64,000 bases of DNA, from positions 124,001-188,000 of the forward strand of contig CADCEC010000001.1 in NCBI GenBank assembly GCA_902800395.1, in the 5' to 3' direction. Origin of the DNA: an uncultured Bacteroidota bacterium. GTDB lineage: Bacteria > Bacteroidota > Bacteroidia > Bacteroidales > P3. Made by a program: the position numbers and the translations under genes. The notes under the pieces were generated by a model, which was given only the letters and a program-made list of their open reading frames with translations, was not told the DNA's origin and did no database searches. Below are positions 16,723 to 24,389 of the stretch, one piece after another (within the stretch, counting starts at the first letter, position 1; each line of letters begins with the position of its first letter).

Positions 16723-19705
16723 AAAATGTTAAAATATGTTTAAAACCATCGGCATTATCGATTTTTGTTTTTCGTGGTTTTATTGGTATCTGATTATCAA
16801 TATTGTCTTCGTTTTGTGCATAATAAAGGTAGTCTATGCGCCAGAATTCTTTTTCTCCCTCATTTGTAAATCTGCTTTCTATTGACCAATCGCATAGGCC
16901 TCGGAGCGATTCTCGTATCAATACCATATCCCCAGCATTATTTAGCAGATTAAGCTTTTCGTTATTTATATCGACATCTGAGAAAGATTCCCGTTGTAAT
17001 ATTTCTATAGTAACACTATATTTATCTGTACGATTGGCCGATATTTCAACTTTAGGATAGTGAGCACGATAATCAAAGTTTGTCCGGATCCTATCGAGTA
17101 CATCTTCAATTTTAGATGTATTTGTATAGAAACCAACACCTCGCAACGTCAGTAACTTTTCTTCATTAATTTGAATGTTTGAACTGTGTCCCCAAGACTT
17201 AAACAAATAGTATAAATCATCTCCACGAAATTCAATGGACTTCTTGAAAACATTAACAACATCTTCAAAGTACACTAAAGATTTACCGTTAACTTTTCCA
17301 GGACGGAATTTTGGTGGTAGCATCGACAATGGCATCGATGTGGGTCGCTTGTCTGGATTTTCTGCCATCCATTCTTTTAGGTAGGTACCAGGAGTGCAAT
17401 AGCCCACTTTAATATGGTGTTTTCCCCACCCTCCATCCATATCTTTTTTATTCCACAGGAACGAGAAGATGAGTTTCCATAGTGGCTCATTGTATTTATC
17501 TTTAATATCTTCAAACAATGACCGTGCTTGTTCCGTGTATTTTTGAACAAAATCATCAAGTCCCTTGTAAGCAAAACCCTCACCGTCAGTTGAATGATCC
17601 CAAAGGTGAGTTGTATACTTCAAAGGTCCCTCTATTGTAAAAAGCCGCATTCTCTCTACAACTTTCTTGGGGTCGTGAATAATCAGGCCATTCTTAAGGG
17701 CCTCAGCGATTGTTTTATTATTATGTTGGGGTGCGCGACGTCTTAGTTTCTCGTTATCTTCTTCTAATTCATTAAGAATTCCCTTATAAAGTTTCGTTCT
17801 TAAAGCACGGTCTTCGTACGAAACACATTTGTCTTTTAAGACTGTTTCAAGGAAATTATCAGAACTGCCATATTGTCTGATATCATCAATTACTTTTTGA
17901 ACATCCTCCTGTGTCATCAAGTTCCCATTGATCAAATATCCTCGAGTATTGGAGAAATACAGACACTTCCGTCCTTTAGCGCCATCACCATAACTAACAA
18001 ATATATCTTTTTGCAAATCAATTTTCCAATCACACGTCAATTGTATGTTCCCCCAATATGGTTGATTATCAATTACGGCATCAAGATCCTCTTTAAATCC
18101 CATTTCTTGAAGAGCATTTGCGAGAAGACTAATTTTAGGGTCGTCGCTATTCGCATCTGATGCGCCTGTGTCTGATTCATTTGTTTGTGTGTTAAACATC
18201 GACATCGCTTTACGGGCTTCTCTCCTATAATCCGGTCTTGCTTTCCGCGCTGGTACAAAGTCAACTTTTTTCCCAATAATACTCTCAAACTCGGATAGAG
18301 TCCATACGCCTCTATCAAAAAGTTCTTCAAAAGGAATTCTACTATTATATTCACGGGAAGCAGCATCAAATCCTTCTTTCTCCCAAATTTTCAATATCTC
18401 GTGTAGTCCCGACAGCTGACCCATCAGTGCTTGGAAACGATCATTTAATTTCGAGTATGTAGTGTCGCTGCCTCCTTTAATCATCTTGAGGTAGTTGAGT
18501 TTCCCTTGGATCACATTCTCTATCTGAGGAATGCCTTTGACGGATTGCTTACCGGCTTTTTGATATATTAAAGCCATTTTTTTCTGTGCTTCCTCGCGGC
18601 CCAATTTTTCCCAATTGTAAATCATTGTCCGCAATGACTTGACATAATGTTTCGACACATTGGGCTTCTCATTTACGGTTAGGCCAGTCACCTCTTGACG
18701 GCCCCCAATAGTGTTGAGTCGAGTCTTTTCCGGATTGATAGTGAATCCCTCCTTTTGAATATAATGCTGTAATTCCTCAACAAATCTTCCGTCTTTATGG
18801 AAGACATTTACCATTCCACTAAATGATATGTCATCAGCATAACGGGAGTACTTGAGATTGTATCTTTTCGCAAGTTTCGAAAGCCTCCAATCCAGTCGTT
18901 CACAAATGATATTTGTCAGTATAGGTGATGTAGGAGCCCCCTGGGGGAGAACACCATTATAGCAACAAAGATCGGCAATAATACTTGCTGTCGCTTTGTC
19001 GAAAGAGTAAGGCGACTGTTGCAACATAGCGAAAACCCGGCCTTGCGAAATGGAGGGAAAAAAGTCTTTTATGTCAATGTTGTACACATAGTTTTGCCCT
19101 ATGTGTACTCTAGCATTGTCTGCGACAGAACGACCGGGAACAAACCCCATTGCTGCAGCAGTCGGATGATACTTTTCTTGCAGGATAAGGTTCAGGCAAC
19201 TTTGAACAATTTTCAATTCATGATTTGGGGACGAAATATGGCGTAACTTGCCATTCTTTTTGGGAATGGAAAAATCAATATAGGCACCTTCTTTTTTGCA
19301 ATCAACAAGTATTGCCTTGAATTCAGAAAGATAAAGCCGACGCCATTTCTCTCCAAACAAGATTTTCTTCTTGTCGTTTAACAAGTTCAGTAGTTGACAT
19401 AGAGCAAATGTCTTTTCAATTTGTGCCTGGGTTGGCCGTATCTGCAATACCCAAACAGGAGCGTTTAATGGCTCCCCTTCATCATCCCAGAAGTATTTTA
19501 CAAAAGCCGCAGTGGCATCTTCCCCTTTCGACAATAGTTTTTGAGATACAGGACCACGAAGAATGCTACCATCAGACAATTTAGCCTGCCAGCCATAATG
19601 GCCATTCTCATATTTCCCAACAGACAAGGCACTGTCCGGAATATTAAACTCCAATCGAAATTCTTTGACAGATAATATTTGTGGTTTTAAGTCTGATTGG
19701 GTCAT
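16700..19705 (-). CDS. retron-type reverse transcriptase with long C-terminal extension
   Basis: The 1001-residue protein has an N-terminal extension (1-140) and a reverse transcriptase core (about 145-345). Core motifs are KNGKLRHISSP, GFVPGRSVADNARVH (the retron NAxxH motif at 197-201), NIDIKDFFPSIS, LPQGAPTSP, YSRYADDISFSG (catalytic YADD at 289-292) and QEVTGLTVN (retron VTG at 339-341). A thumb-like segment follows to about 430. The remaining 570 or so residues are unfamiliar, and retron RTs are usually only 300-400 residues. It should copy the upstream RNA (19734-19888) into branched single-stranded DNA. The gene begins 28 nt after that RNA and overlaps the next gene by 23 nt. Anti-phage defence is the expected role of retrons. 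Confidence 0.9.
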   Translation of the reverse strand: MTQSDLKPQILSVKEFRLEFNIPDSALSVGKYENGHYGWQAKLSDGSILRGPVSQKLLSKGEDATAAFVKYFWDDEGEPLNAPVWVLQIRPTQAQIEKTFALCQLLNLLNDKKKILFGEKWRRLYLSEFKAILVDCKKEGAYIDFSIPKKNGKLRHISSPNHELKIVQSCLNLILQEKYHPTAAAMGFVPGRSVADNARVHIGQNYVYNIDIKDFFPSISQGRVFAMLQQSPYSFDKATASIIADLCCYNGVLPQGAPTSPILTNIICERLDWRLSKLAKRYNLKYSRYADDISFSGMVNVFHKDGRFVEELQHYIQKEGFTINPEKTRLNTIGGRQEVTGLTVNEKPNVSKHYVKSLRTMIYNWEKLGREEAQKKMALIYQKAGKQSVKGIPQIENVIQGKLNYLKMIKGGSDTTYSKLNDRFQALMGQLSGLHEILKIWEKEGFDAASREYNSRIPFEELFDRGVWTLSEFESIIGKKVDFVPARKARPDYRREARKAMSMFNTQTNESDTGASDANSDDPKISLLANALQEMGFKEDLDAVIDNQPYWGNIQLTCDWKIDLQKDIFVSYGDGAKGRKCLYFSNTRGYLINGNLMTQEDVQKVIDDIRQYGSSDNFLETVLKDKCVSYEDRALRTKLYKGILNELEEDNEKLRRRAPQHNNKTIAEALKNGLIIHDPKKVVERMRLFTIEGPLKYTTHLWDHSTDGEGFAYKGLDDFVQKYTEQARSLFEDIKDKYNEPLWKLIFSFLWNKKDMDGGWGKHHIKVGYCTPGTYLKEWMAENPDKRPTSMPLSMLPPKFRPGKVNGKSLVYFEDVVNVFKKSIEFRGDDLYYLFKSWGHSSNIQINEEKLLTLRGVGFYTNTSKIEDVLDRIRTNFDYRAHYPKVEISANRTDKYSVTIEILQRESFSDVDINNEKLNLLNNAGDMVLIRESLRGLCDWSIESRFTNEGEKEFWRIDYLYYAQNEDNIDNQIPIKPRKTKIDNADGFKHILTFYEKSTDC

Positions 19706-19733
19706 GATTCTTTATAGATTGTTTTCTTTGATT

Positions 19734-19888
19734 GGTTTTGCCCTCTTGATTTCTTCAGAATATCCTATAAGATAAAACGCTTACGGGATCGATACTCCTC
19801 CTATACAAACATTAAAACAATACAAGCCGATAACAGCTTGCGACCTATGCAATGCACAGGCAGTCAAATTCAGAAGAGGGCAAAAACC
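19734..19888 (-). ncRNA. retron msr-msd RNA
   Basis: In the transcript the 5' arm GGTTTTTGCCCTCTT (a1, 19888-19874) pairs with the 3' arm AAGAGGGCAAAACC (a2, 19747-19734). Twelve pairs are perfect, then a one-base bulge and two more pairs follow. Between them are two short hairpins typical of msr: CCTGTGC/GCATAGG with a 3-nt loop, and CAAGC/GCTTG with an 8-nt loop. A longer msd-like hairpin is closed by GAGTAT/ATATTC and GTAAG/CTTAT. The RT start codon follows a2 after 28 nt. The position, size of about 155 nt and arm pairing are those of a retron template. The exact branching G is not assigned. Confidence 0.85.
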
Positions 19889-19926
19889 ACATCAAAGAAC
19901 TCTCTTTTTATTTTATTTTGGAAATG

Positions 19927-19958
19927 CAAAGATACGACATTTATCACATCCGTGCAAA
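19927..19958 (-). promoter_or_regulatory. proximal promoter of the retron RNA
   Basis: On the minus strand TTTG (19958-19955), a 20-nt spacer and TATCTTTG (19934-19927) match the Bacteroidetes consensus. Transcription would start about 30 nt before the a1 arm of the retron RNA. No operator is present here. Confidence 0.7.
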
Positions 19959-19982
19959 AAATTCTTCTCTCTTTTTCATTTG

Positions 19983-20017
19983 CAAAAGTACAGTTTCCAT
20001 GCGCAACTTATTTGCGC
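19983..20017 (-). promoter_or_regulatory. distal promoter with GCGCAA-N5-TTGCGC operator (site e)
   Basis: The perfect palindrome 20001-20017 precedes the -7 element TACTTTTG (19990-19983) by 10 nt. It overlaps the last codons of the WYL gene. The retron RNA lies downstream. A 12-codon frame starting MKKREEFF follows immediately and then stops. Confidence 0.7.
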
Positions 20018-21078
20018 CAGGGTTTGTATATTTCATACATCGCTGTAATTCTTTCCATTACGGTGTCACGGATATTGTCCGGCGATAGCACTATGAGGTC
20101 CTCCCGGAACGATATCAGCTCCCGGATGAGCTCGTAGTTCTCGATGCAGTCAATGGAAAAGAAAGCTCCACCATTCAACATGGGATACTGCCTACGCAGT
20201 TCGGCTTCTTTTTCTCCGCGATAATGTTTCTGCGAATCGTGGATGGGCTTGGTGGCCACATAATCTTTGGAACTATCACTCACCCAGAAGAGGATGGTCT
20301 GGACCGGTCGGTTCTCGTAGAGCGTCACACCTACAATATCTTCAAAGCGCTCGTTCAAATCCCCATCATATTCCACATAATTATGGTTGGGCAAAGGCAC
20401 AACGCTATCTATGCGATCGAGAGCAAAATTCAAGATCTTACCCGTATCTTCCGCAGCAGCTATCAGGAACCACCGACGATTGTACTCCTTAAGCAGATAG
20501 GGGATAAGTGTTGTCTGCCGGTCCTCATCTGGAGTGTCAAATCGGTGATAGTGAAGTTCCACAACCTGCTTTTGCGATATGGCCGTGAATAGTTCACCGA
20601 GTAGCGTGGAATTTTCCAACGGGTTCTTGGTGAATGAGATTATCTGACGGTCGGTCTTCACGTTCAGACTCTTACGCAAAGCTTCCAAACCATCCAAATT
20701 TGGAAGGCCATCGAACTGTCCCAGCATAGACAATGCCTCGGAGAGGAGGTACTTTTCATCCTCCGTCATCTCTTTCTTGAAGATCGAGAACGTGGGGTCA
20801 GCATAACGGTGACAGCTCTTTTTGACAGTCTTATTAGGGTTGGTTTGGCTGGGAACATCAATCTGATAATGTTCAATCTCAGCGAGGAATGGCCCTTCGT
20901 ATTCCAGATAATGAAGATCCATTTCAATGGTACGGCGACTCACAGGTTCCTGGCCGAGTTCTTCCAATTCCTCATTTACATGTTGACGCAAGTCCTCCGT
21001 GGAATAGTGATGGTAGCGGTTGGCCAACAACTTATCCAGAATATAGTATCGTGTTACTGCGTTCTTGTTTGCGGGCAT
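20008..21078 (-). CDS. WYL-domain transcriptional regulator
   Basis: The 356-residue protein begins with a winged helix-turn-helix region (ENRYHHYSTEDL-like start, SRRTIEMDLHYLE as recognition helix). The WYL domain spans about 160-240 (HYHRFDTPDEDRQTTLIPYLLKEYNRRWFLIAAAE...LDRIDSV), followed by a WCX-like C-terminal domain. WYL regulators often control defence systems and DNA-damage genes and can sense nucleic-acid ligands. The gene has its own copy of the island operator 30 nt upstream (site f), which suggests autoregulation, and site e overlaps its 3' end. It is the best candidate for the protein that binds the six GCGCAA palindromes. Confidence 0.85.
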   Translation of the reverse strand: MPANKNAVTRYYILDKLLANRYHHYSTEDLRQHVNEELEELGQEPVSRRTIEMDLHYLEYEGPFLAEIEHYQIDVPSQTNPNKTVKKSCHRYADPTFSIFKKEMTEDEKYLLSEALSMLGQFDGLPNLDGLEALRKSLNVKTDRQIISFTKNPLENSTLLGELFTAISQKQVVELHYHRFDTPDEDRQTTLIPYLLKEYNRRWFLIAAAEDTGKILNFALDRIDSVVPLPNHNYVEYDGDLNERFEDIVGVTLYENRPVQTILFWVSDSSKDYVATKPIHDSQKHYRGEKEAELRRQYPMLNGGAFFSIDCIENYELIRELISFREDLIVLSPDNIRDTVMERITAMYEIYKPWRK

Positions 21079-21107
21079 AATCGTTTGTTTTTTGTCGTTT
21101 TCGGCAG

Positions 21108-21142
21108 CAAAGGTACAGTCGAGCAGCGCAATCTATTTGCGC
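21108..21142 (-). promoter_or_regulatory. WYL gene promoter with GCGCAA-N5-TTGCGC operator (site f)
   Basis: The perfect palindrome 21126-21142 lies 10 nt from the -7 element TACCTTTG (21115-21108, minus strand). It drives the WYL regulator gene and is the strongest argument for autoregulation. Confidence 0.75.
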
Positions 21143-21222
21143 ACCTTTCCTTTTTGCTGTTCCAGCTCTTCCACAGTGCGGGCCACCACCTCTTCAAGCT
21201 GGTAGGTCTCCAGTTCTATCAT
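21133..21222 (-). CDS. 29-codon frame overlapping the DUF1016 remnant
   Basis: MIELETYQLEEVVARTVEEL continues for nine more residues and is helical and charged. It starts in an ATGA overlap with the stop of the DUF1016 remnant and covers the WYL operator. It may be a leftover of a former small downstream gene. Translation is doubtful. Confidence 0.2.
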   Translation of the reverse strand: MIELETYQLEEVVARTVEELEQQKGKVRK

Positions 21223-21720
21223 TTCACTTCCACTTTTCCACTCTCGATCAGCCTTACGTTGTTCTCTATCATGTTTCTCAACTCCTCTTCGGTGGGCATG
21301 TAGGGCAGGTATTCATCCCTCTTGTGCCGCTTCGGTCAGGTAGTAATGACGTGCATTGCCATCTTGTATACGCATTATCAGTCTATTATGGATCCAGCTC
21401 AATTTGCTACACAGTGTGTAGCCTTTTTCATCGTTGGCGTATGTCTTGTAGAACTGGCGCATATTCTTCAGATTGGCGTACGAGAAACCGTTGCCAAATT
21501 CCGGGGTGAGTTCTTTCGACAATCGTTTCAGGATGTATGCTCCATAGTCGGCCCTATCGGATCCTTTTTGCTCCTCCACCACTATCCTTTGGCCGATAAG
21601 CCAGTAGGTGGTGACCATAGCGGTGTTTATGGCACGGACTGTCGCCTGTCGTGCCTGTGACAACAGGGTGCGCACGTCGCCCACAAGCTTGTCCAGTTGG
21701 TTATTCTGTAATGTGTTCAT
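21219..21720 (-). pseudogene. decayed DUF1016 (YhcG-type) nuclease gene
   Basis: The first 135 codons encode the DUF1016 N-terminal domain (LLSQARQATVRAINTAMVTT, YWLIGQRIVVEEQ, GFSYANLKNMRQFY). The frame then stops at TEAAQEG. In the next frame the typical C-terminal end resumes as DEYLPYMPTEEELRNMI and runs to GKVEVK. The whole PD-(D/E)XK nuclease core between the two parts is missing. A deletion has joined the ends out of frame. It has a recognisable promoter at 21780-21811. Intact relatives occur in restriction and defence islands. Confidence 0.75.
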
Positions 21721-21779
21721 TGCTTTTCTGCATTTTGCAAGGCTTATCGTTCATCTTCCTTGTCGAAGGATTATGACTG

Positions 21780-21811
21780 CAAATTTACGAAAACAATTTT
21801 ATCTTTGCAAA
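21780..21811 (-). promoter_or_regulatory. promoter of the decayed DUF1016 gene
   Basis: TTTG (21811-21808), 20 nt and TAAATTTG (21787-21780) on the minus strand fit the Bacteroidetes consensus. No GCGCAA palindrome is present. Confidence 0.6.
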
Positions 21812-22010
21812 TTTTATTATTTTGCACAAATTAATATCCTGAAAATAAACGCACTATAAAACAGCACGTCAAGATTCCCCTCCGAAAAATGTGTTATACC
21901 TGTCGTGCCAAATTCCGAAATTGTCCCTTTTCTACTTTGATCCCACCAAAAAAAAATTTCTCTCCCAGCGCGAAAAGGGAGGGAGGGGGAAGGATTGCGG
22001 GCATAAAGCT

Positions 22011-22153
22011 CGCGATCCTAGGGTGGGAAGAATTGCTCGCTGCGGTGACTTCGTCTACGCTACTACACTTCGGAAGTGTCCGAACAAGTTCAGCACTTCT
22101 CTCAGCTTCCGTAGCTACCGCGATCCTAGAGGTGGGAAGAATTGCTCGCTGCG
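22011..22153. repeat. 34-bp direct repeat pair in a gene-free stretch
   Basis: A block beginning CGCGATCCTAG and ending GAATTGCTCGCTGCG occurs at 22011-22044 and again, with one inserted base, at 22119-22153. Between them is a small hairpin (CACTTCGGAAGTG). The surrounding stretch 21820-22178 has no convincing gene. It contains G-rich runs at about 21976-21995 and 22166-22175. Confidence 0.7.
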
Positions 22154-22178
22154 CTCGCGATCCGTTGGGGGGGGGCTT

Positions 22179-22313
22179 TACCTGAATCAGACAGGCAGTT
22201 CGCTGGGCGGGACTTGCCTTTTTTTATGCTGTCCACCTCCCGTAAGCAAGCTTCCGTCGGTGGACGACATAAAAAAGCAGGTTGCTAAACGCAACCTGCC
22301 TGTCTGATTTAGG

Positions 22314-22315
<2 letters not shown>
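22179..22315. repeat. 137-bp imperfect inverted repeat next to tRNA-Met
   Basis: The outer arms TACCTGAATCAGACAGGCAG (22179-22198) and its near-complement at 22296-22315 differ at one base. Inner arms at 22216-22236 and 22258-22279 (CTTTTTTATG...GTCCACC and complement) also pair. The right arm runs to the 3' end of the tRNA and contains its terminator. Confidence 0.75.
22271..22299 (-). terminator. intrinsic terminator of tRNA-Met
   Basis: In the minus-strand transcript a perfect 9-bp stem GCAGGTTGC/GCAACCTGC with a 5-nt loop is followed by six U residues. It lies 15 nt beyond the tRNA 3' end. Confidence 0.85.
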
Positions 22316-22385
<70 letters not shown>

Positions 22386-22506
22386 CTCTCTTATTTCTCA
22401 AAAGAACCTAAAGGTTCATTCGCTGTCGCTCATGTTCTTTTGCGAAATCGGGTGCAAAAGTACGAACAATTTTCGAATCCACCAAATTTTTCTTGCTTTT
22501 TGTTTT

Positions 22507-24384
22507 TTATTGTTTGATTACTTGTTGTTTAAAAATTCCGATGGCGGTCTTTACCATGATGCTATAGGTGCCTCTGGGGAGTCCATTCAGCGAAATTTTG
22601 GCATTGCCGCTCATGAGGTTGGGATAGCCGTCGCGCAGCACCACACGGCCCACGGCATCGGTGACGAGTATCGTCCCTGTCTCGGTGGGGACGGTGAGGG
22701 TGATTTCGCCGGTGGTGGGATTGGGATAAACAGAGAGCTGAGAATTGGGTGTTGTGGATTCGTCGATGCCGACGGCGGCGGTGGTGTCGAGCCACAGGGC
22801 ATAGTAGGTGGGGCTGTTGTTGAAATAGGCCGTCTGGCCGGGCTGGTAGATGATGTCGTTGCCATATTTGTTACGGCACCAGCCGGTGAACATGCTGCCT
22901 TCTCTGGAGAAGGGGCATGTGGGGAAGGTGTAGCCTGTGGCGGGGCAGTACGTATTCATTGTGGGAGCCTCGCCGTTGTTGGGGCTGAGGTAGAGTTTCT
23001 TTTTCTGGATGACTTTCAGGTGGTAGCGGAAGACGGTGTCGAGGTGGTGGAGCAGGGTGTCGCGGTCTTTCACGTTGTACACTACCAGCTTGTAGTCGCG
23101 GAAGTAAACATACTGTGTGTTGTTGCAGATGGAGTCGGGGTAGTCGACGGTGTCGAACGTCTCGGTGTAGGCGGGCTTGATGCCGATGATGGCCCCTTGG
23201 TCGAAGTTGAAGGAGTTGGTGATGTTGCTGCCGATGCCGTGGTAGCCGGGGGCGAGGGTGTCGACATAGTAGAATCCGTCGCCATAGCCGCCCCATCCCC
23301 AGTTGACGTGGTAGCGTCCCTCGATGTCGGAGCCGTCGAGCACGAAGGCATGGCCTCCCGAGGTGTCGTGTCCGGAATAGTAGACGGGATGGCGGAGCGC
23401 CATCTCTGTGTCGAGGAGTTCTGTCCAAGCCGAATCGGAATAGCTGCGTCGGTCGACGTGGTAGAGGTTGGTGTCGTATTTGAAGAAGTCGACAAAGGCG
23501 TTGGTGGCGCAGTAGGAGGTCCAGGGGCCGCAGGCGGAATAGGCACCGCTGCCGCCTTCGCTGGAGGTGCCATACATCATTTTCACGGCTACGCCGCAGT
23601 GGTAGGATATGGTGGCGGTGGCGTTGATTTCGGACTCTTGGCAGAATTCGTTGCAGTTGTTGGGCATGATATGCCAGAGGTAGGAGGTGTTCTCGAAGTC
23701 GGCGCTGATGTTGTGAAGGTTACGGTAGTCGTAGGTGAGGCTTCCCTGTCCGTAGGCGGGGTATTTCCAGTAGCGCATGATCTGTGCCATTGCTGTAGCC
23801 ACGCATCCCACCACGGTGCGGGCGTGGTGTACGGAGTCGTAAGGGCAGAGTTTGTTGTAGGGGTTGTCCTGGTTCCAGCGGGTGGTCATCATGGCCGGGA
23901 TGTTCTGCAGCGAGCCCACGGGTTCTTCGGAATAGGGTGCTGTGAGCAGTTGCATCCAGGAACGCTTGACTTTTTCGTTCTGAGTGGCGTCGCTCTCGGC
24001 CACTTCGGTCAGCTGGGTTTCATAGCCGTGCAGCCAGTAGCCTACCTCGGGGTTGAGTTCTTCGGGGAAAGGACTGTCGAAGGAGTAGGCCAGGACGGGA
24101 CGTGCACGCTCGTCGCCGGCTACGATGACGAAACCTTCGTTGTTGATGGAGAAGATGTGCAGGTGCGCCAGTCCGGTGAAGGGTAGGGGGGCTATTGTCG
24201 TGACGGGTTTGACCTCCACGGGACGGTAACTGTTCCAAAAGGTTGTCGCCACGGCACGGGCTTGCTCCTGGTTCACGGTTTGGGCATTGGCTATAGGACC
24301 TGTAAGTCCGATGAGGCAGACAACTGCAAAGAGTCCTAGTTTCAATGCCGGCTGGAAGCCGGCGCTCCACAACTTATAATTCAT
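22507..24384 (-). CDS. C10 (streptopain-like) cysteine peptidase with T9SS sorting domain
   Basis: The 625-residue protein has an N-terminal signal (hydrophobic core about 16-34), an inhibitory prodomain (about 36-160) and a C10 peptidase domain. Its catalytic Cys194 lies in TVVGCVATAMAQIMRYW, His345 in SGGHAFVLDG, and NWGWGGYGDGFY is also present. A linker with an InlB/Listeria-Bacteroides-repeat-like segment follows. The C-terminal 75 residues begin LSVYPNPTTGEITL and end GTYSIMVKTAIGIFKQQVIK, a type A T9SS sorting domain. It is probably secreted and cell-attached as a broad-specificity protease. The N-terminal WSAGFQPALK is encoded by a REP-like palindrome. Confidence 0.92.
   Translation of the reverse strand: MNYKLWSAGFQPALKLGLFAVVCLIGLTGPIANAQTVNQEQARAVATTFWNSYRPVEVKPVTTIAPLPFTGLAHLHIFSINNEGFVIVAGDERARPVLAYSFDSPFPEELNPEVGYWLHGYETQLTEVAESDATQNEKVKRSWMQLLTAPYSEEPVGSLQNIPAMMTTRWNQDNPYNKLCPYDSVHHARTVVGCVATAMAQIMRYWKYPAYGQGSLTYDYRNLHNISADFENTSYLWHIMPNNCNEFCQESEINATATISYHCGVAVKMMYGTSSEGGSGAYSACGPWTSYCATNAFVDFFKYDTNLYHVDRRSYSDSAWTELLDTEMALRHPVYYSGHDTSGGHAFVLDGSDIEGRYHVNWGWGGYGDGFYYVDTLAPGYHGIGSNITNSFNFDQGAIIGIKPAYTETFDTVDYPDSICNNTQYVYFRDYKLVVYNVKDRDTLLHHLDTVFRYHLKVIQKKKLYLSPNNGEAPTMNTYCPATGYTFPTCPFSREGSMFTGWCRNKYGNDIIYQPGQTAYFNNSPTYYALWLDTTAAVGIDESTTPNSQLSVYPNPTTGEITLTVPTETGTILVTDAVGRVVLRDGYPNLMSGNAKISLNGLPRGTYSIMVKTAIGIFKQQVIKQ
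24340..24368. repeat. REP-like palindrome inside C10 peptidase signal region
   Basis: TTTCAATGCCGGC, six variable bases, then CCGGCGCTCC. The same 13- and 10-base flanks occur at 50271-50299 on the other strand. It forms a GCCGGC hairpin and encodes SAGFQPAL here. Confidence 0.75.
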
Positions 24385-24389
24385 ACTTT

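Noticed and set aside
16700-19705. Group II intron reverse transcriptase
   Set aside because: NAxxH and VTG are retron motifs, no maturase or intron RNA domains are seen, and a retron RNA lies upstream.
21889-22307. Overlapping plus-strand frames of about 98 and 138 codons before tRNA-Met
   Set aside because: They run through direct repeats, G-runs and the tRNA terminator, and the translations look random.
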